DNA of 64,000 nucleotides, taken from assembly GCA_001414345.1 (NCBI GenBank), contig LLCB01000035.1, forward strand, positions 186,001 through 250,000. The letters are read 5' to 3'. Position numbers and translations under genes: made by a program. The notes beneath the pieces were generated by a model that was not told the DNA's origin, ran no database searches, and saw only the letters and a program-made list of their open reading frames with translations. The DNA comes from Hymenoscyphus infarciens. Lineage: Eukaryota; Ascomycota; Leotiomycetes; Helotiales; Helotiaceae. Positions 36,901-49,124 of the stretch are shown here, one piece after another. The stretch's first letter is position 1. The number at the start of each line of letters is the position of its first letter.

Positions 36901-38652
36901 AGAACTGGGTCCTGCATTCCCACCATCGACTTCATCCTGCAATGAATAGCCCAAAATCTCACAAGTAGTCGTTTTTAGATCTGTTCCTGAATATTTGGAA
37001 GCCGTTTGATTGATGGAGATAGTGAATGATGTGCTAGGTGTAGATGTCATGTTGACTTGGCTAGTATTGCTCGACTGATCTGCCATACTTTGAGCATCTG
37101 CTTCCTCTGGTGGACTCGCTTCAAATGATGATTTGGCGTACTTGATCTCGACATCTTGAAGACTTGCGTTCACAAAAATAATTCCGTCGAGATCGCTAGC
37201 TGCGCGAACCAAATGACTAGCACTAGAGAACAGTGCCTTGATTGACGCATATGCCATCAAGTCTTGTTGGGCGAGCTTGGTTGCCCGTTCTCCACTTTGG
37301 TCTTCCAGCTTCGTTTCACCTTTCGTGGGATTTTCTAAGTCAGAGTCGTCACTTGTTATTATGACTGTGTCGGGATTTCCTAGAGAACCAAGTCGACTCT
37401 CAAGAGCCCTGTACGAAAGTGTTGCTGCGGTAGAATACATTTCATCCGGGCTCGAAGATCGTATTGATGCATCGTCGGATATTAGATCGGGTTTGCTTTC
37501 GGGTTTGATAGATCTCTCTAACTCAAGGAAGCTCTCTAGTCGGTCAGATGCCGCCGCGAGAAAATCAGAAGATTTTGGTGAACTATCCTCATTTTTACTT
37601 TGTAAACTTTCGAGGTTCCCAACATCGCCGTTAAATGCATCGGTCCACCATTCCCTAAGACTGGGTTTACCCTCAACAAATAACCCCAACGCTTTTACCA
37701 TATCTCTCGAACGCTCCAGATTTTTCTGAGACTGAACCAACTCAAAATGCCGTGTGACTACCATCGCAATCTCTTTGAGCTTTCGAAAGCCGTCGGGGTC
37801 CAGGCCGCGACGAGGTTCATTGTCTATTGGTGGCTAAGAATTAGTTATCGAGATTCATTACCAAGGGTCAAGGATACCGACCGACTACAGAATAGGATCC
37901 AAGGAGAATCCCAGAGGTTGTTTTGATCGGGACCTCGGCGTAAAATCGCATGTGTGGCCACCCAGTAACAAATTCCTTCTCCTTGGAGCACTCCTCTTTC
38001 GAAAGATCATTTATGACATATACACTTCTGTCCACGTACAGATTGTGGGTGGATTTATCTAAGCTATTGTCGTCGGCCGTGAAGACGTGAAAGGTATCCG
38101 GGCAAACACCTACAATGTTGTCAATATAGGGGAAGAAGGATAAAGTCAGATTTCATACCCCAAGCGAGATCAATAATTTGGGCACCGAGATACAGGCCAT
38201 CTCCGGTACGACATTGCTTTGGGCAATCGAGCGAAACACTTCGGGTTGCTTCTGCGAGAATATACTGGTGTTCATGGTCGATTAAAGAGATAAAGGAGCG
38301 CTGACAATCAAGCTGGAGAGCCCCAAGTTGTGCCAGGGCGGTGAGTGTTGAGTCGTGCTGCAGTTGGTCGCTCTTTTCTAGGCTTACGTTTGATCTGGAT
38401 GACCTGTGCCGGGAGGGAAATGTAGGTGAAAGTGTTGGCGACATGGACGTCTTCAGTGGAACAAAGGAGTTATCTTCCCAGGTTTCACGTCGAGTGGTGC
38501 GAGGGCTTTTATAGTAGCTAGGAGAAAACATCAGTATTGGAATACTCCGGTGGAGTGCTATCAACATACCGAACCAGTTTTTGGACTGCTGCACTGGCAA
38601 GAATCTGCTTCGGCCTCAAGCGCCGGTTGTCTGAAGTACGAACTTGTACCAT
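33951..38652 (-). CDS. Hybrid histidine kinase: GAF, HisKA, HATPase, receiver
   Basis: Eleven exons close in phase to 1307 residues: 38652-38570, 38517-38159, 38109-37882, 37823-36689, 36560-36536, 36409-36128, 36002-35962, 35899-34865, 34803-34431, 34363-34249 and 34198-33951. The order is an N-terminal GAF-like region (LTALAQLGALQLDCQRSFIS, YILAEATRSVSL, DLAWGVCPDT), a Ser-rich linker, the H-box SISHELRTPLHG (His672), and HATPase with GNALKYTEAG (about 834-843), DTGIGM and GTGLGLSI. The receiver has EDN at 1180-1182, phospho-acceptor Asp1226 (FMDISMPVLDG), Thr1259 and Lys1281 (VKP). There is no membrane segment, so it is a cytosolic sensor feeding a phosphorelay (His to Asp to Ypd1-type protein). 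The intron 34199-34248 is GC-AG (GCAAGT donor) and splits the Asp1226 codon; one exon is only 25 nt. All catalytic residues are present. The stimulus is unknown. Confidence 0.92.
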
Positions 38653-39340
38653 ATTTGCGACGGGTCAATTGTGGAACAAGGGAAGAGCGGAAAGAATGGA
38701 ATTTGGGAGCAGAGTTTGGCGGCCAGCGGCGAGCGGCGAGCGGAGGCACGAGGGAAAGAGAGAGAGCCGGTAGGAAAGAGAGGAAGAGAATAATGATAGG
38801 AATGCGTAGTAAGACTCGAGGGGAGCCCAGAACAGAGCTCGAGACCAAACGAGGGTAAGTAGATAATGTTGGCCATAACCTCCACGGATCTGAGCCCAAT
38901 GAAGAGAAGGGAATGAGGGGATGGAGGGAGAGGAAGGAGCGATGGGACGACTGTCAAAAACCGAACACTCCAGGCCTCGAAGGCAGGAGCGACTCGCTTG
39001 ACCTCACTCCAGCTCATGCCTTCAGCATACCTACCACAAATAACCAAATCATGAGGTATTGCACATAAAAAAGAAATGATTCAGCATACGACGCCACTTC
39101 AAACCCCAAAAAAGACAATTGCGTCGACGCGCCAGCTCGGATGAGCATGAGCAATGAGAGAAAGCGGATAGGTTCACGACACATTTCAAACAACAATTGG
39201 TGGTGCTCATTAGCAGTGCTCCAGGTTGAGTACCCTCGCAAACTTGTAGCATCGAACGAAATCCACCAAGATCGGAGACGACTTCCAAGGTTTGACATCG
39301 ATGAGCTTATTCGCATCGAAGAAGCGGGGTCAGGCCAGAA
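38653..39340. promoter_or_regulatory. Upstream region of the histidine kinase gene
   Basis: About 690 bp between the kinase start and the TIR element. The proximal part is pyrimidine-rich on the minus strand (CTCTCT, CCTCCC runs near 38740-38950), as in many fungal promoters. Open stretches on both strands at 39014-39410 have no recognisable product. Confidence 0.4.
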
Positions 39341-40093
39341 TTCCTTACAGGGTTTGGGTAGTAGAGGTGGACTGTCGAAAGAGTATCGCACGATGACTAA
39401 GCATAAGTGATTGTCACACAAGAGTTAATAGATGCCTTAACTATTAGGCAATAATCAAGGATTTTAAGGCTTAAAATCCTTAACTATTAAGCGAGCTTAA
39501 TTCTCAAGAGAGAATTGATTATTAAAAGCCCTTACTTCTCAAATAACTCTTAAGAGTTAAAGCCTAGTATAAGTATATACTAGCTAGAAGTACTATACTC
39601 TAGGCAGAAGTACTATACTAGGTATATGCGCCTAGTAGACAGAGGTTCTTATATAACATAGTATCGCTTATAAAGAATTAACGTCAACGCTATTATAATA
39701 TAAAGAAAGTATTCAACCGATTCAGCGAAAGTTATCCTACGCGTATTAGTAGGGGCTATATACTCTATACTGCTCTTATTATAGTAAAGAAGCATAAGGT
39801 ACTCGTACCTAGCCTAGCCTCTAGCCCCTGTCCTACGTACCTGGCCTCTACGCACTTAGCCTCTGCCGAGGCTTAACTGATTCTAACTCTTAAGCGATTT
39901 TAACTCTTAAGCGAGGACCTTGACTCTCAAAGATCCTTAGCTCTTAAAAAAAACTTAAGCCTTAGGTATAAAAGCGATTATCTTTCCGTGACATTCAGAT
40001 AATTAATACGCTTTAACCTATAATTAATACGCTTTGACCCTCGTCTGAGAATCTATTAAGAGTCTACTAGCCCTACTAAAACCCTTCAAGGTT
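39341..40093 (+). mobile_element. Terminal-inverted-repeat element, copy A
   Basis: About 753 bp starting TTCCTTACAGGGTTT and ending AACCCTTCAAGGTT, giving imperfect TIRs of about 45 bp (GGGTTT-GGT-GT-GACTCTC core). The body is colinear, in inverse orientation, with 57393-58210, sharing AGGATTTTAAGGCTTAAAAT, ACGTCAACGCTATTATAATA and many other blocks. It is non-coding, so probably a non-autonomous DNA element. Copy A is more AT-shifted than copy B. No convincing target duplication was identified. Confidence 0.72.
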
Positions 40094-43000
40094 ATATACA
40101 GCGATGTCGGGTACAAAACGTGATTTCCGAGCAATACTAAAAAAAAGTATAAATACCAAAATCGATAACATACTCTTTTATACTACTCGACAACTATACT
40201 TCTAGCTTAAGAGCTACGAGATAATTAAGCTTTAGTAGTCCCTGATTAAGTGTATCTATAAATCTTTATATATAGAGCTCTAATTGTTGAAAATTATTAA
40301 GAGAGGCAAAACCTCGATTTGATGAGAATTATCTTAGTTGTTATAGTCTTAAACGAAAGGTGTTGTTTGACTCGTTTTAACTGTCTATAATTCAATATTC
40401 ACAAGCGTATAAATATTAAAGCTTTCCCGTCTATTATACAAACTTTCAAGCAAAAGTAGCTCGACTGAGTACTCTACACGTCTTCAGGTAACCAAACCAG
40501 ATTGGTCCGGGCTCCAAGTATACTACTTTTTATTAAGTGGTATATTAATAACTTTACTCAACTTCCCTCAAGTAATTGACGGCCGCCGGGAAACCCTATT
40601 AAAATTTGATAGTCAAAAATCCTTACACTATACGCTTCTACCCATCATCGCTATCGAAAAGAAAGAAGCAGGTTAAGATAGACCTAATTTTGAAAAGCTT
40701 GGAGATGTTTTAAAGGCGGTGAGGTATATATACTTCTTTCACCAATTACAATATTATCTAATTCTATTACTACTGAAATAGCCAGTCTAGTATATGCAAC
40801 TATTAAATCATATTATTCACAAGTGTTTGAAATATTTAAGTTAGTCAACCAAAGTCTAGTGCCCCTAAAAAGTCCACATAATCAATTTTCGAGAAGTCTC
40901 TAAAGACACTGCAAGTAATTTATCAAGGCTTTATATCTAGTAAGCCTCGCTGCTAAGAATTAAGACTCCAGTTGGCGGAGTTGGTGAAATTGGAACGAAC
41001 CTAGTCCACACACAGCAACACCTCTCATTTACTTCACTATCTTCCACTCTCTTTGGCTAACGACTCCCCTACCTCTCATCCCTCGTTCGCCCTCTCAAAC
41101 CCCCTTTTCTCTCTTTATCGCTCTTTTATCGACGTCTTTTCTATCTCCTATTTTTTATTACCGTCTATTCGTCGTCGCCAACACTCCTTTATCTTTCTAA
41201 ACGCTCTTCGTCGTCCTACAAGCCTATTCGTCGTTCGTCGCATCGAGCGCGTAAGTATTCAAGATGCCTCCGAAGAGGTAATTGCCACGTAGTATCAGTA
41301 TCACAAGTCCTAAACCAGGGAATCCACACCAAAATAGAACAAGCAGCAGTATGGAGGCCAAAAACGACAGTAATAACCCTCGATACTTCTCGTTGTTTTA
41401 ACTTTCCAGCACAATTAGAGCTGATTGCTCCAGTTATCTAAGATAATTTCAAAGTCTTTCAACTCCTTGGGATAACTACTTGAATTACCCCAGAAAAATT
41501 GGAACAACGAGGGCTACGTAGAGAGGTATCAACCTGAACTATTTACTGCTGTCCATTATGAGCTCATTACGTCTCTCTCTCACGAATCCTAAACGAATAC
41601 TCAAGTATGTAGCGACGAACCCTTTCCTCCAGAAGTACGTCAATAATACACGGGAACTTGATTAAACCGTTAATCAATTCAACATATAACAATCTCTAAC
41701 TGGAAACCATCCAAATCTTCAAATCTAAGTCCTCCATCCAATCACAACCAAGATACGAGAATCGCCTCGTAAAACCCCAGGCAACCAACGAATCAACACC
41801 CCTTGCTAAGCCACCCCTCATGCCCTCGCACATTTCGCTTCAACAAATGCGACTCGCGAGAGTAGATTTTCGGACCCCTAATTCACAATCCATAAAAACA
41901 CCGCCACTGACACAAGGATTTATGATTCATACCGGCACCCTCAACTTCCATTCTAATTTTTCCTTACCATTTCCAATTTACGTTCACCAAGCATACCGAC
42001 CTACGAGACCTACGAAAAATTGACCCCCAAATTGCTTTTTACAAATACATTACATATCACTTAGTCACCGTGAACGGGTGGTTTTGGGGGCTGCTTCAGT
42101 CTGCATCCCGTGTGTACGAAGTACTCGCGCCGACTCTATGGTTGAGGATGGGGTGATCGGATCGGAGATGATGTGCATATACCTACATGCCGTGCGATGT
42201 GCTGTGTATCGCACAGTGTGACTCGCCCTACAGAAGCCCACCACAGCAGGGGGTAAAAAGGGAAGGAACTGGATAATTTCCGCGTGGCTTTTCAAGGCAG
42301 CTCGAGACGGTAGGTACGGCACGGGGGCGTATGGCGTATGGGTTTGGGAAGGAATGGAACCTGCCAGCTGGGTTTCTGGGCCGATGTGCAGGTGGCAGGT
42401 GCGTGGGAGGGGGAGGATTTACCGGTGGGGGGACGCGGTAGTTGGGGAGGTCGAGACAGAGAGATGGCGAGATATTAGGAACGGGGGATTAATTGATAAC
42501 CCTGCTCGTCTTGCTATCTAGGTGGTGAGGTGAGGAATGGGAGTCGGGACGGATGTAAGAAGGTTGAAATTTGAGATTTGGAGTAGCGAAGGAGTTGGAG
42601 ATAGGCAATTGAAATCCCATTCAACCTCAACCATTCTCAAGCACGAAGGCAAGAGACCCCCAAGGTGTGTGTAAGAACGTGTGCGTTTATCCGCAGCACC
42701 GGAAGACTCGGAATTCGTGTCCCCAAATTTTGTCATTTCAGAGAAAATGCAAGAAGAAGCTCTTGATTGGAAACCACCTACACCCTCTCTCTTTCGCACA
42801 CTGCATGATGGTGGGTGCGAGGTGTGAGGTGTGATGCTGAAGATCCCAGCGGACGGGTGAACCACGTTTTCAGAACGTGTTTGACCGCAGCAGGGGGAAT
42901 CTTTCGGAATATTCAGCTACGGGATTGGCTTTGTCGTTCGTCACCGACTAGACTATTCGGTCCTTTGGATGGTGCGACTCCACACCCTTGCTGAAAGCTC

Positions 43001-45471
43001 AAGGGTCTCTGGGTCTGATTTGTGAGGAAGGTGGGAGCCTGTTATCCGATAAACGAGGAAATAGGGGGCGAGGAAGAAAGGTGGTAAGAACCCCGACTCG
43101 CTGAGAATGATTGCGCCGCAACTCCCAAATAATATGCTAACGGTCTCCGGGGAACTCATTTGCTGAAGGTGGTGTCTTACTCGGCATATGAGAGACAATG
43201 GTGCTGCGTCATGATAGCTGATTTGTCGAAAAGTGTTTACCCGGTACATGATACGCTGCGGATGTGTGGCATAGAAGGAGTAAAAACGTGGCGAGTGACT
43301 TGCATGTTGCCGGCACGCGTTGTTTTCCTATCCTGGCTATAGGCATCTTCAGGGGCTGATTGGCCCAAAACTCTTCGACTGACCTTCCATTCCTGTTCCA
43401 CCCTTCTTCAGTGAGAAGACTGATTTCTCCTCGTAAATTGCCAAGTTTGGACACGTTCCTTGTGATAGCCCCCGTCATAGAAAAATAGGGCGCGTATGAA
43501 GCTGGGAAGGGGCACAAAACGTGGAAAGAGCCGCTTCCATGATTTGTGTTCATGATTGCTTCTGCCTACTTGCGCAGTGCATGCACCAAGTTATGTTTGG
43601 CAGCACAAGTCCAAATCCCAAGTACCTAGTACGAAGAGCCTTCATGTCAATAGCACGCCAGTTGTTTATCCTGAGCGAGCTCGTGAATATATACGGCGTG
43701 AAAAGCATTTCGGACCCGAGGGGTCGTATACAAACGATCTAAATCAAATCTTGACCCAAGGAAATTTTAAAGTTGTAACACAAGCCAGATCAAGGTACGT
43801 ACAAGTACCTACGTACCGATTACGAGGATCCTTTTAGGCTGCCACACCAAGGACCACACGATGCAGCTTCATTTATGAGAGGTCCGATGATTGAAATTCG
43901 ACTCATATTTTGGATTTGAAAAATTCGAGCGGAAAGGAATCCTTCATTCGTCATCGAAAGCTTTTTTTGTCTCCTGTATGGCGCAAGTGAGGTGGGGGAA
44001 AGATGTTAGAGGGGTTATTGATAGAATGGATTCGTTATCCCCCACATCCCCTCCCTCTTGTAAGCGATATGTGTGGTGGGGGTACAACCCATTTTGTTGA
44101 CAATTAACGAGTTCAGAATGTTGATCCGAAGAAATGTTTTCTATCTTTAGAGTTGTCGGCGGCAAAACCCTTGACATCTTGGTAAGTAAGCGCTTGTTGG
44201 GGAGTGGATGTGGTGTGGATCACCAAGGGGAAGTGCCCACGTGGTGCCTTTGCTAGGCGCGAACCCCTGAAATCCCTAAAAAAATTTCAAGTCAGATAAG
44301 CGACCAAGTTGCTGCTGACCGGCAATGGATTACAATTTTGTTACAGGGTTAGAAGGAGAATAGGAAATAGAATAATCGTATGAGTATCATTGTAATAGAC
44401 GGTGATGTTTCTCGGGGTTTGGGGTCGATTACAACGTGCTCGAGTGTTGTCCATGGCCGCCCGGTTTTCTCCCAGTTTCTGCGTAATTGAATTCTGCCCC
44501 CCACGCAAGGCATCCATCCCTTTGGCAGGACTCCAGGATAGATGATGATGGATGCAAGGGAATGATCATGAATCAGACTGTAGTCATCGGTGAGAGTACC
44601 GAATGGTGCATTGAAAGGTGGCTCATCTGAGATGAGATGCGTTCGTCGTGTCTGTAGGATACCAAGTCGGGAGATGTATGAGTCTTGAATCGAAATAAGA
44701 GGCTCTTCACTAAATTACTTATTACCTGCAAATATAGCGGGTCAAGTAACGTTGCTGCATCTAAAATGGCGAGGTCCGTAATTCCCTACATCCGCCACCG
44801 CTTGTTGGGCTTAGCAGAGTTGAAGATATTCCCAAAATTCTCAAGTATCGTGCTCAATGAACGGTGAGTTGAGGTCGGCGATGTTTCTTGACACCGTTGA
44901 CGGTTTGGTTTGTTGCAGTGATGTGTTGGCAGATAGGTAGCTGAAGCCAGTGAACGTTAAGATAGTGGGGCTTGGTGGCCGCGCTGAACGGAAGCACCGC
45001 AGACACCCAGTAAAAGCGGCAGTAAATACATCAAGTACTTACTCCCAGTAGCTCTCATTGGCCAATTTTCTAGGGTACTTTTGTAAGTAGTTACTGTAAA
45101 ACGTTAGAACAATTCAGAATATTAATCAAGGTGTTTTAGAACAACCAAGTTAAAAACGGGCCATTTCACTGCCGCTTTTTCTATCCTCAAGTGAGGCACG
45201 GCATCGGGTGAAAAACAACCGAAGACGTTGAGATTTTGCGACTCGAGTCACAACGACAACTAGAATGAATTGCACTCGACAACGAGAGCCTCATCCTGTT
45301 GTGCTGCGGGTGTATGAGAAATTGGTCCGCGGGTCTTAATCCCTCACTAGTTCTCCTTTCCTTTCCTTCCCGCTTTCACTGCCCTGCCACCCCCGAATCC
45401 CCCGAGGTTTTTTTCCCAGAAAAATCAGAGACAAGAAATGAGATTACGACTAGAGAGATGAGAAAACTTTG
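40094..45471. other. Long gene-poor stretch
   Basis: Moderately AT-rich to about 41000, then normal composition. Only short, mutually overlapping frames occur. 41030-41260 is CT-rich and could be a leader, but no exon follows. 42060-42870 and 43150-44100 hold short frames without motifs. I see no tRNA-like internal promoter box or other RNA gene. It may hold non-coding transcripts or unrecognised small genes. Confidence 0.4.
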
Positions 45472-45741
45472 ATGAAACACACGGCTAATACTACTCTGTT
45501 TCTGCTGATTACGCTCTGCACGCCAATCTTGGCTCCCCCAGGCATCGCTCCAGGCTCTTTCCTAGACTCCTCACGGAACTCGTCGTCCTCTTCTATTTTC
45601 ATATTTGAAATGACGCGGACTAGATTCGAGTGTATTGTTCCGCCCAGCAAAGTAATCCGGTGCATTCAAGCTCCATCCCCCACGCAATCTCACCCATTGC
45701 CCCCAAACGTCCCTCCTTTAATCCTCTCTTCGACAAATTAA
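45472..45741 (+). CDS. Candidate small secreted protein (weak)
   Basis: ATG at 45472 opens 89 codons starting MKHTANTTLFLLITLCTPIL, which looks like a signal peptide with a possible cut after ILA. A Ser-rich segment and a Pro-rich tail with two Cys follow. There is no homologous family that I recognise. The opposite strand is also open over much of it, so coding status is uncertain. No intron is needed. Confidence 0.2.
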   Translation: MKHTANTTLFLLITLCTPILAPPGIAPGSFLDSSRNSSSSSIFIFEMTRTRFECIVPPSKVIRCIQAPSPTQSHPLPPNVPPLILSSTN

Positions 45742-48156
45742 AAACCACATGTAATTCGAAACATCAAGCATTACCAATTCTCCATTTTTCAGATGACCAG
45801 ATTGAGTCACTCGGTGTCTCAACTAATCCCCTTTCGCTGATCAAGCCGTCTATCTGAATAATAGCTGACTCTTTTCTTCTCCTCGACGACATATTCTTGA
45901 TCATTTCTGCATATCTGCAGAGCACCTTGGCGTTATCCTCAGGCTCTCGTCAGAAAAGGTACAAGATCTCACCGTATGGAGGCTCCGTCTGATACCTTCA
46001 CCAGTTGTGGTGTAACTTACGATCGGGTGCGGGAGATGTCCCTCCACACACTCCACGGCCCTCGTTCCCTGTTCTGGAAACTTATTCGAAAGTGATCAGC
46101 GATCTCCGGTGAGCCACACCTCTCGCAATATGGCCAATCATGCTGCTGCGTTTATTTATAACCCTTGCTAGCCACATGGGAATTGCATGCGAGGTGGTAT
46201 ATTTTGGGTCTTTACCCCCACTAAAATTTGAACACCCTACCGTGTTAATCAGCCTGGGTGCAGAAGAGAAGGAGTATATTTTTCAGCCCTATGTTGAACT
46301 GTGCTCTCCTATTCGTTGTTACCATGGAACACACCCCTACCGAGACATGGAAAAAGCCACGCTGCGAACAGACAATGTATAGCCTGTCTGCGAGGGTTCT
46401 CTATTCTTCCATGGGGTTATTGATGCAATTACCACCCTCCTTGGGTTGCCAAAAAAGATTGACAAGGATTTTGGGGTTTTGTCACGCTCAATCGCAATAA
46501 GCGCCTCGCTACCCCTGATGAGACCAAGGAGGAGACCTGTCGAGATCTTTGGGTCCGGCAGACGGTTCGGCGGACAGCCACGAGGGCGCTGAAGATGGGT
46601 GCTGGGGACGCTGTGACCATAGCATAGGGCCATCAATACGGATGTACGTCCGCTCTCCGTAACCGTATGGATGGAGTTTTGCGTGGTATGTTCTCGTTTA
46701 TTTCCTATTTTGGCAGATAGAACCATGGCCAAATGTTACCCTCTGCAGGTACTCGAACTCGAAACTCGCACAAGAAAGGCACACTGCAGTGCAGCGCAGT
46801 TCATGCGGTGGTTCTTTTCACCCAGCACCCGAGGGACGGTGCCTGGATTTGGATGGCGATGTTTTCCTCTCTCTGTTTACGATTTCATCTCCTGAGCAAC
46901 GATGTCTGCGCCTGCCAGTTTACGAGCGTTGCAGCAAGATTCCAATTGCACCGAGAGGGCCCTATCCTTTGGCACTGCGCCGCGCCGGTGAGTATCAACG
47001 GTCTGAAGTGGATCTTGGTGCTACTCGTGCTGATCGTAACCTGAACGTTCGTCCGAATGTCTTCATTCCTGAACGTGAACTGAATCCCGATTTTCCTCTG
47101 CCAATTCTGTATTCATGTTGCTTTGTGGACCCCGAAAAGAAGTTTGGTTGGGCAAGTGGTGGCTGGTCGCCGACAGAAAGTTCCTGCAGGGAATTGTGAA
47201 GCCTGTCAAGCCCGCAGCTGGGAGTATGGGAGGCCTGTGGTCTCGTTTTTTACCGGCGAAATATAGGGGATGGTTTCTATGCATAGACAAACGCTCTCAC
47301 TCTTACACATCTTTTTCCACCTGCCCAGCACCCAGCAGCCCATCTCCTGGCTCAGGAACACTCGCCCTCCACCCTCATCTCTTCTATCCATGCTGAGGCC
47401 CTGTAAGTGCATCTGCACGCTGCACGCTGCACGCTGCACGCTACCAGGTAGTACCTAACCTAACCTAACCTAACCTAACCTCGCAGAGCACAAGACGAGT
47501 CTCCCAGTATGCGCTACTTGACAATTCTCGAGGGCCGATTCAAGAAGGCCGTCTGTCATCAGCGTCATGTCAGCCAGAGTATCCAGGCCCTCTCTTCCTC
47601 CGCTCCACAACTGACTCCGTCCCCTTGAGTAGACACCAGGCAGAAGCAGCCGCAGCAGGAAACCAATCGGCCCCCAATGCAGTCATGAACCATGGAACCA
47701 AATAGGACTGGTTGCACGCAAACCTTATACCCTAACACCCTACACGAATTCCGGCCTGCCAGCAGCTTGCTTCCCACCACGCGAACGAGACCAAGCCCCC
47801 TTGCAATCCATTTCATACATCTCCTCAAACGTATATAGAGGAAGCCATGGAACGCCTCGTAGGATTTTTTTTTTGTTTCATTCCACACTCAAGCATCTAA
47901 TCAACAGTCTCATACATCTCCTTTTCTCGCTTTAGCATCTACTCCTTGGCACTATCAACATACTCCTTCAACCCACACTTGCAACGCCACAATCTACTCT
48001 GCTTAAGCTTCTTTGATTTATATAATACCCTTCAATCCCCTCTCAGACTTTCATAAATCCATCCTCCCGTCTTATTCAGAACCATCTTGCACACTCTCCA
48101 ACATCCTTTCCAACATACATCTCCTACTTCCAACCAACCCAACACCAACATCCACA
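45742..48156. other. Gene-poor stretch and promoter of the next small ORF
   Basis: No recognisable gene. Several frames of about 60-136 codons overlap on both strands at 46140-47440 without conserved motifs. Microsatellites lie at 47414-47481. From about 47890 the plus strand is strongly C/T-rich with many CAACA/TCAACA motifs and a TATA-like TTTATATAATA near 48017, resembling a promoter and leader of an expressed fungal gene. Confidence 0.45.
47414..47481 (+). repeat. Microsatellites (TGCACGC)n and (CCTAA)n
   Basis: Four copies of TGCACGC (47414-47441) are followed by about 5.6 copies of CCTAA (47454-47481). The 5-bp unit resembles but is not the fungal telomere unit CCCTAA. Confidence 0.8.
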
Positions 48157-48255
48157 ATGGCCAACTCTTTCTCAAGCCAGATCTCAAGCCAGCCAAGACT
48201 ATCAGGTCGCGGGGGTTATAATGGACCAGCCTCAGAAGAAGAAGACGACAAGTAA
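48157..48255 (+). CDS. Candidate short ORF (32 aa) behind a strong-looking leader
   Basis: ATG at 48157 in the favourable context CACAATGGCC follows a long CT-rich leader with a TATA-like box near 48017. The product would be MANSFSSQISSQPRLSGRGG followed by YNGPASEEEDDK, ending in TAA at 48253. An acidic C-terminus and a GRGG motif are visible. The codon before the stop overlaps a donor-like GTAAAC (48251 onward), and a downstream frame (about 48283-48340) reads AAEDKSVEEQRVAAAKLMSS. So this may be only the first exon of a longer gene, although I could not close the phase. It could also be a leader ORF of a transcript. Confidence 0.35.
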   Translation: MANSFSSQISSQPRLSGRGGYNGPASEEEDDK

Positions 48256-48669
48256 ACGCAGGGGGAGGAGTCTCGAAATGCTGTCATGACAAGGCGGCTG
48301 AGGACAAATCGGTGGAGGAGCAGCGTGTTGCTGCTGCGAAGTTGATGTCATCTCGACTTTCGATATTTCCCGAACGTTGTTCTTGGAATAGGGGAACAAG
48401 AGATGTTTGATATTTCTCGTTCAGACATGCTTCATCACCTACATCTCGCTTCTTCACACCCATACCCATTTTCCGTTGTACAACACCCACACACCCTCTC
48501 GGTTACTCCTCCCATACACTCGACAAAGAGTCATAGGTGCACGCCGACCCTCTTGTACTCGTTACCGACATTCTCATCCAACAACGATCGACCATCCCTA
48601 GTTTCCTCATTGCATTTCAGCGTTTTCCACAGCGTGTCAGCGAGCGAGCAGAGCGATAGATTTCCTACC

Positions 48670-49124
48670 AGCATTTTCACCGGCGCATTCCCTTTCCGCA
48701 AGCATATTTCATCCCTTGGCATTTTTATTCATTCATAAAAAGACAGGTCTCGCGACCCCCGAATCAGGAGTTATACACAGTGATGGAAATTTTTCTTTAC
48801 TCAGCATTTTCACCGACGTACCAGCACCTTCTAAGACGCATAAATGGATCTCACGATCTAACATTTTGGAGTTATCGCGACTTTTCTTCTCGCGTTGCAT
48901 ATTTTCAGGGCTTTATAGGTATCTCATGTTATAGGTTTTCAGATGAAACATGAGATGAGAGTTATGGAGGATTTCCTTAATGTTTTTTCTTTCTTATTAG
49001 CATTTGTACCGGCGTTTAAAGAGGGATTGGTGCATAGACATGGAGTTCTTTGTTTTCTTTGTTTTCTTAGAGATTTCCTTTTCTTGTCCCCCCCCACGCT
49101 CTTTTTTTATTTTTAGCACCGACG
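48670..49124 (+). repeat. Four dispersed copies of an acceptor-like AGCATTTTCACCGRCG motif
   Basis: Copies at 48670-48685 (AGCATTTTCACCGGCG), 48803-48818 (AGCATTTTCACCGACG), 48999-49014 (AGCATTTGTACCGGCG) and a shortened one at 49113-49124 (TTAGCACCGACG). At least the second to fourth are preceded by a T-rich tract. Intervening sequence is not obviously repeated. Confidence 0.55.

Noticed and set aside
39014..39421. Minus-strand 135-codon open stretch upstream of the histidine kinase
   Set aside because: Its 5' part lies in the TIR of element copy A, the opposite strand is also open, and no motif links it to the kinase.
46140..47440. Cluster of overlapping frames up to 136 codons
   Set aside because: No signal peptide, domain or consistent exon chain; several frames overlap equally on both strands.
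47454..47481. Internal telomere or chromosome-end sequence
   Set aside because: The unit is CCTAA, not CCCTAA, it is only 28 bp, and it lies in single-copy-looking DNA.
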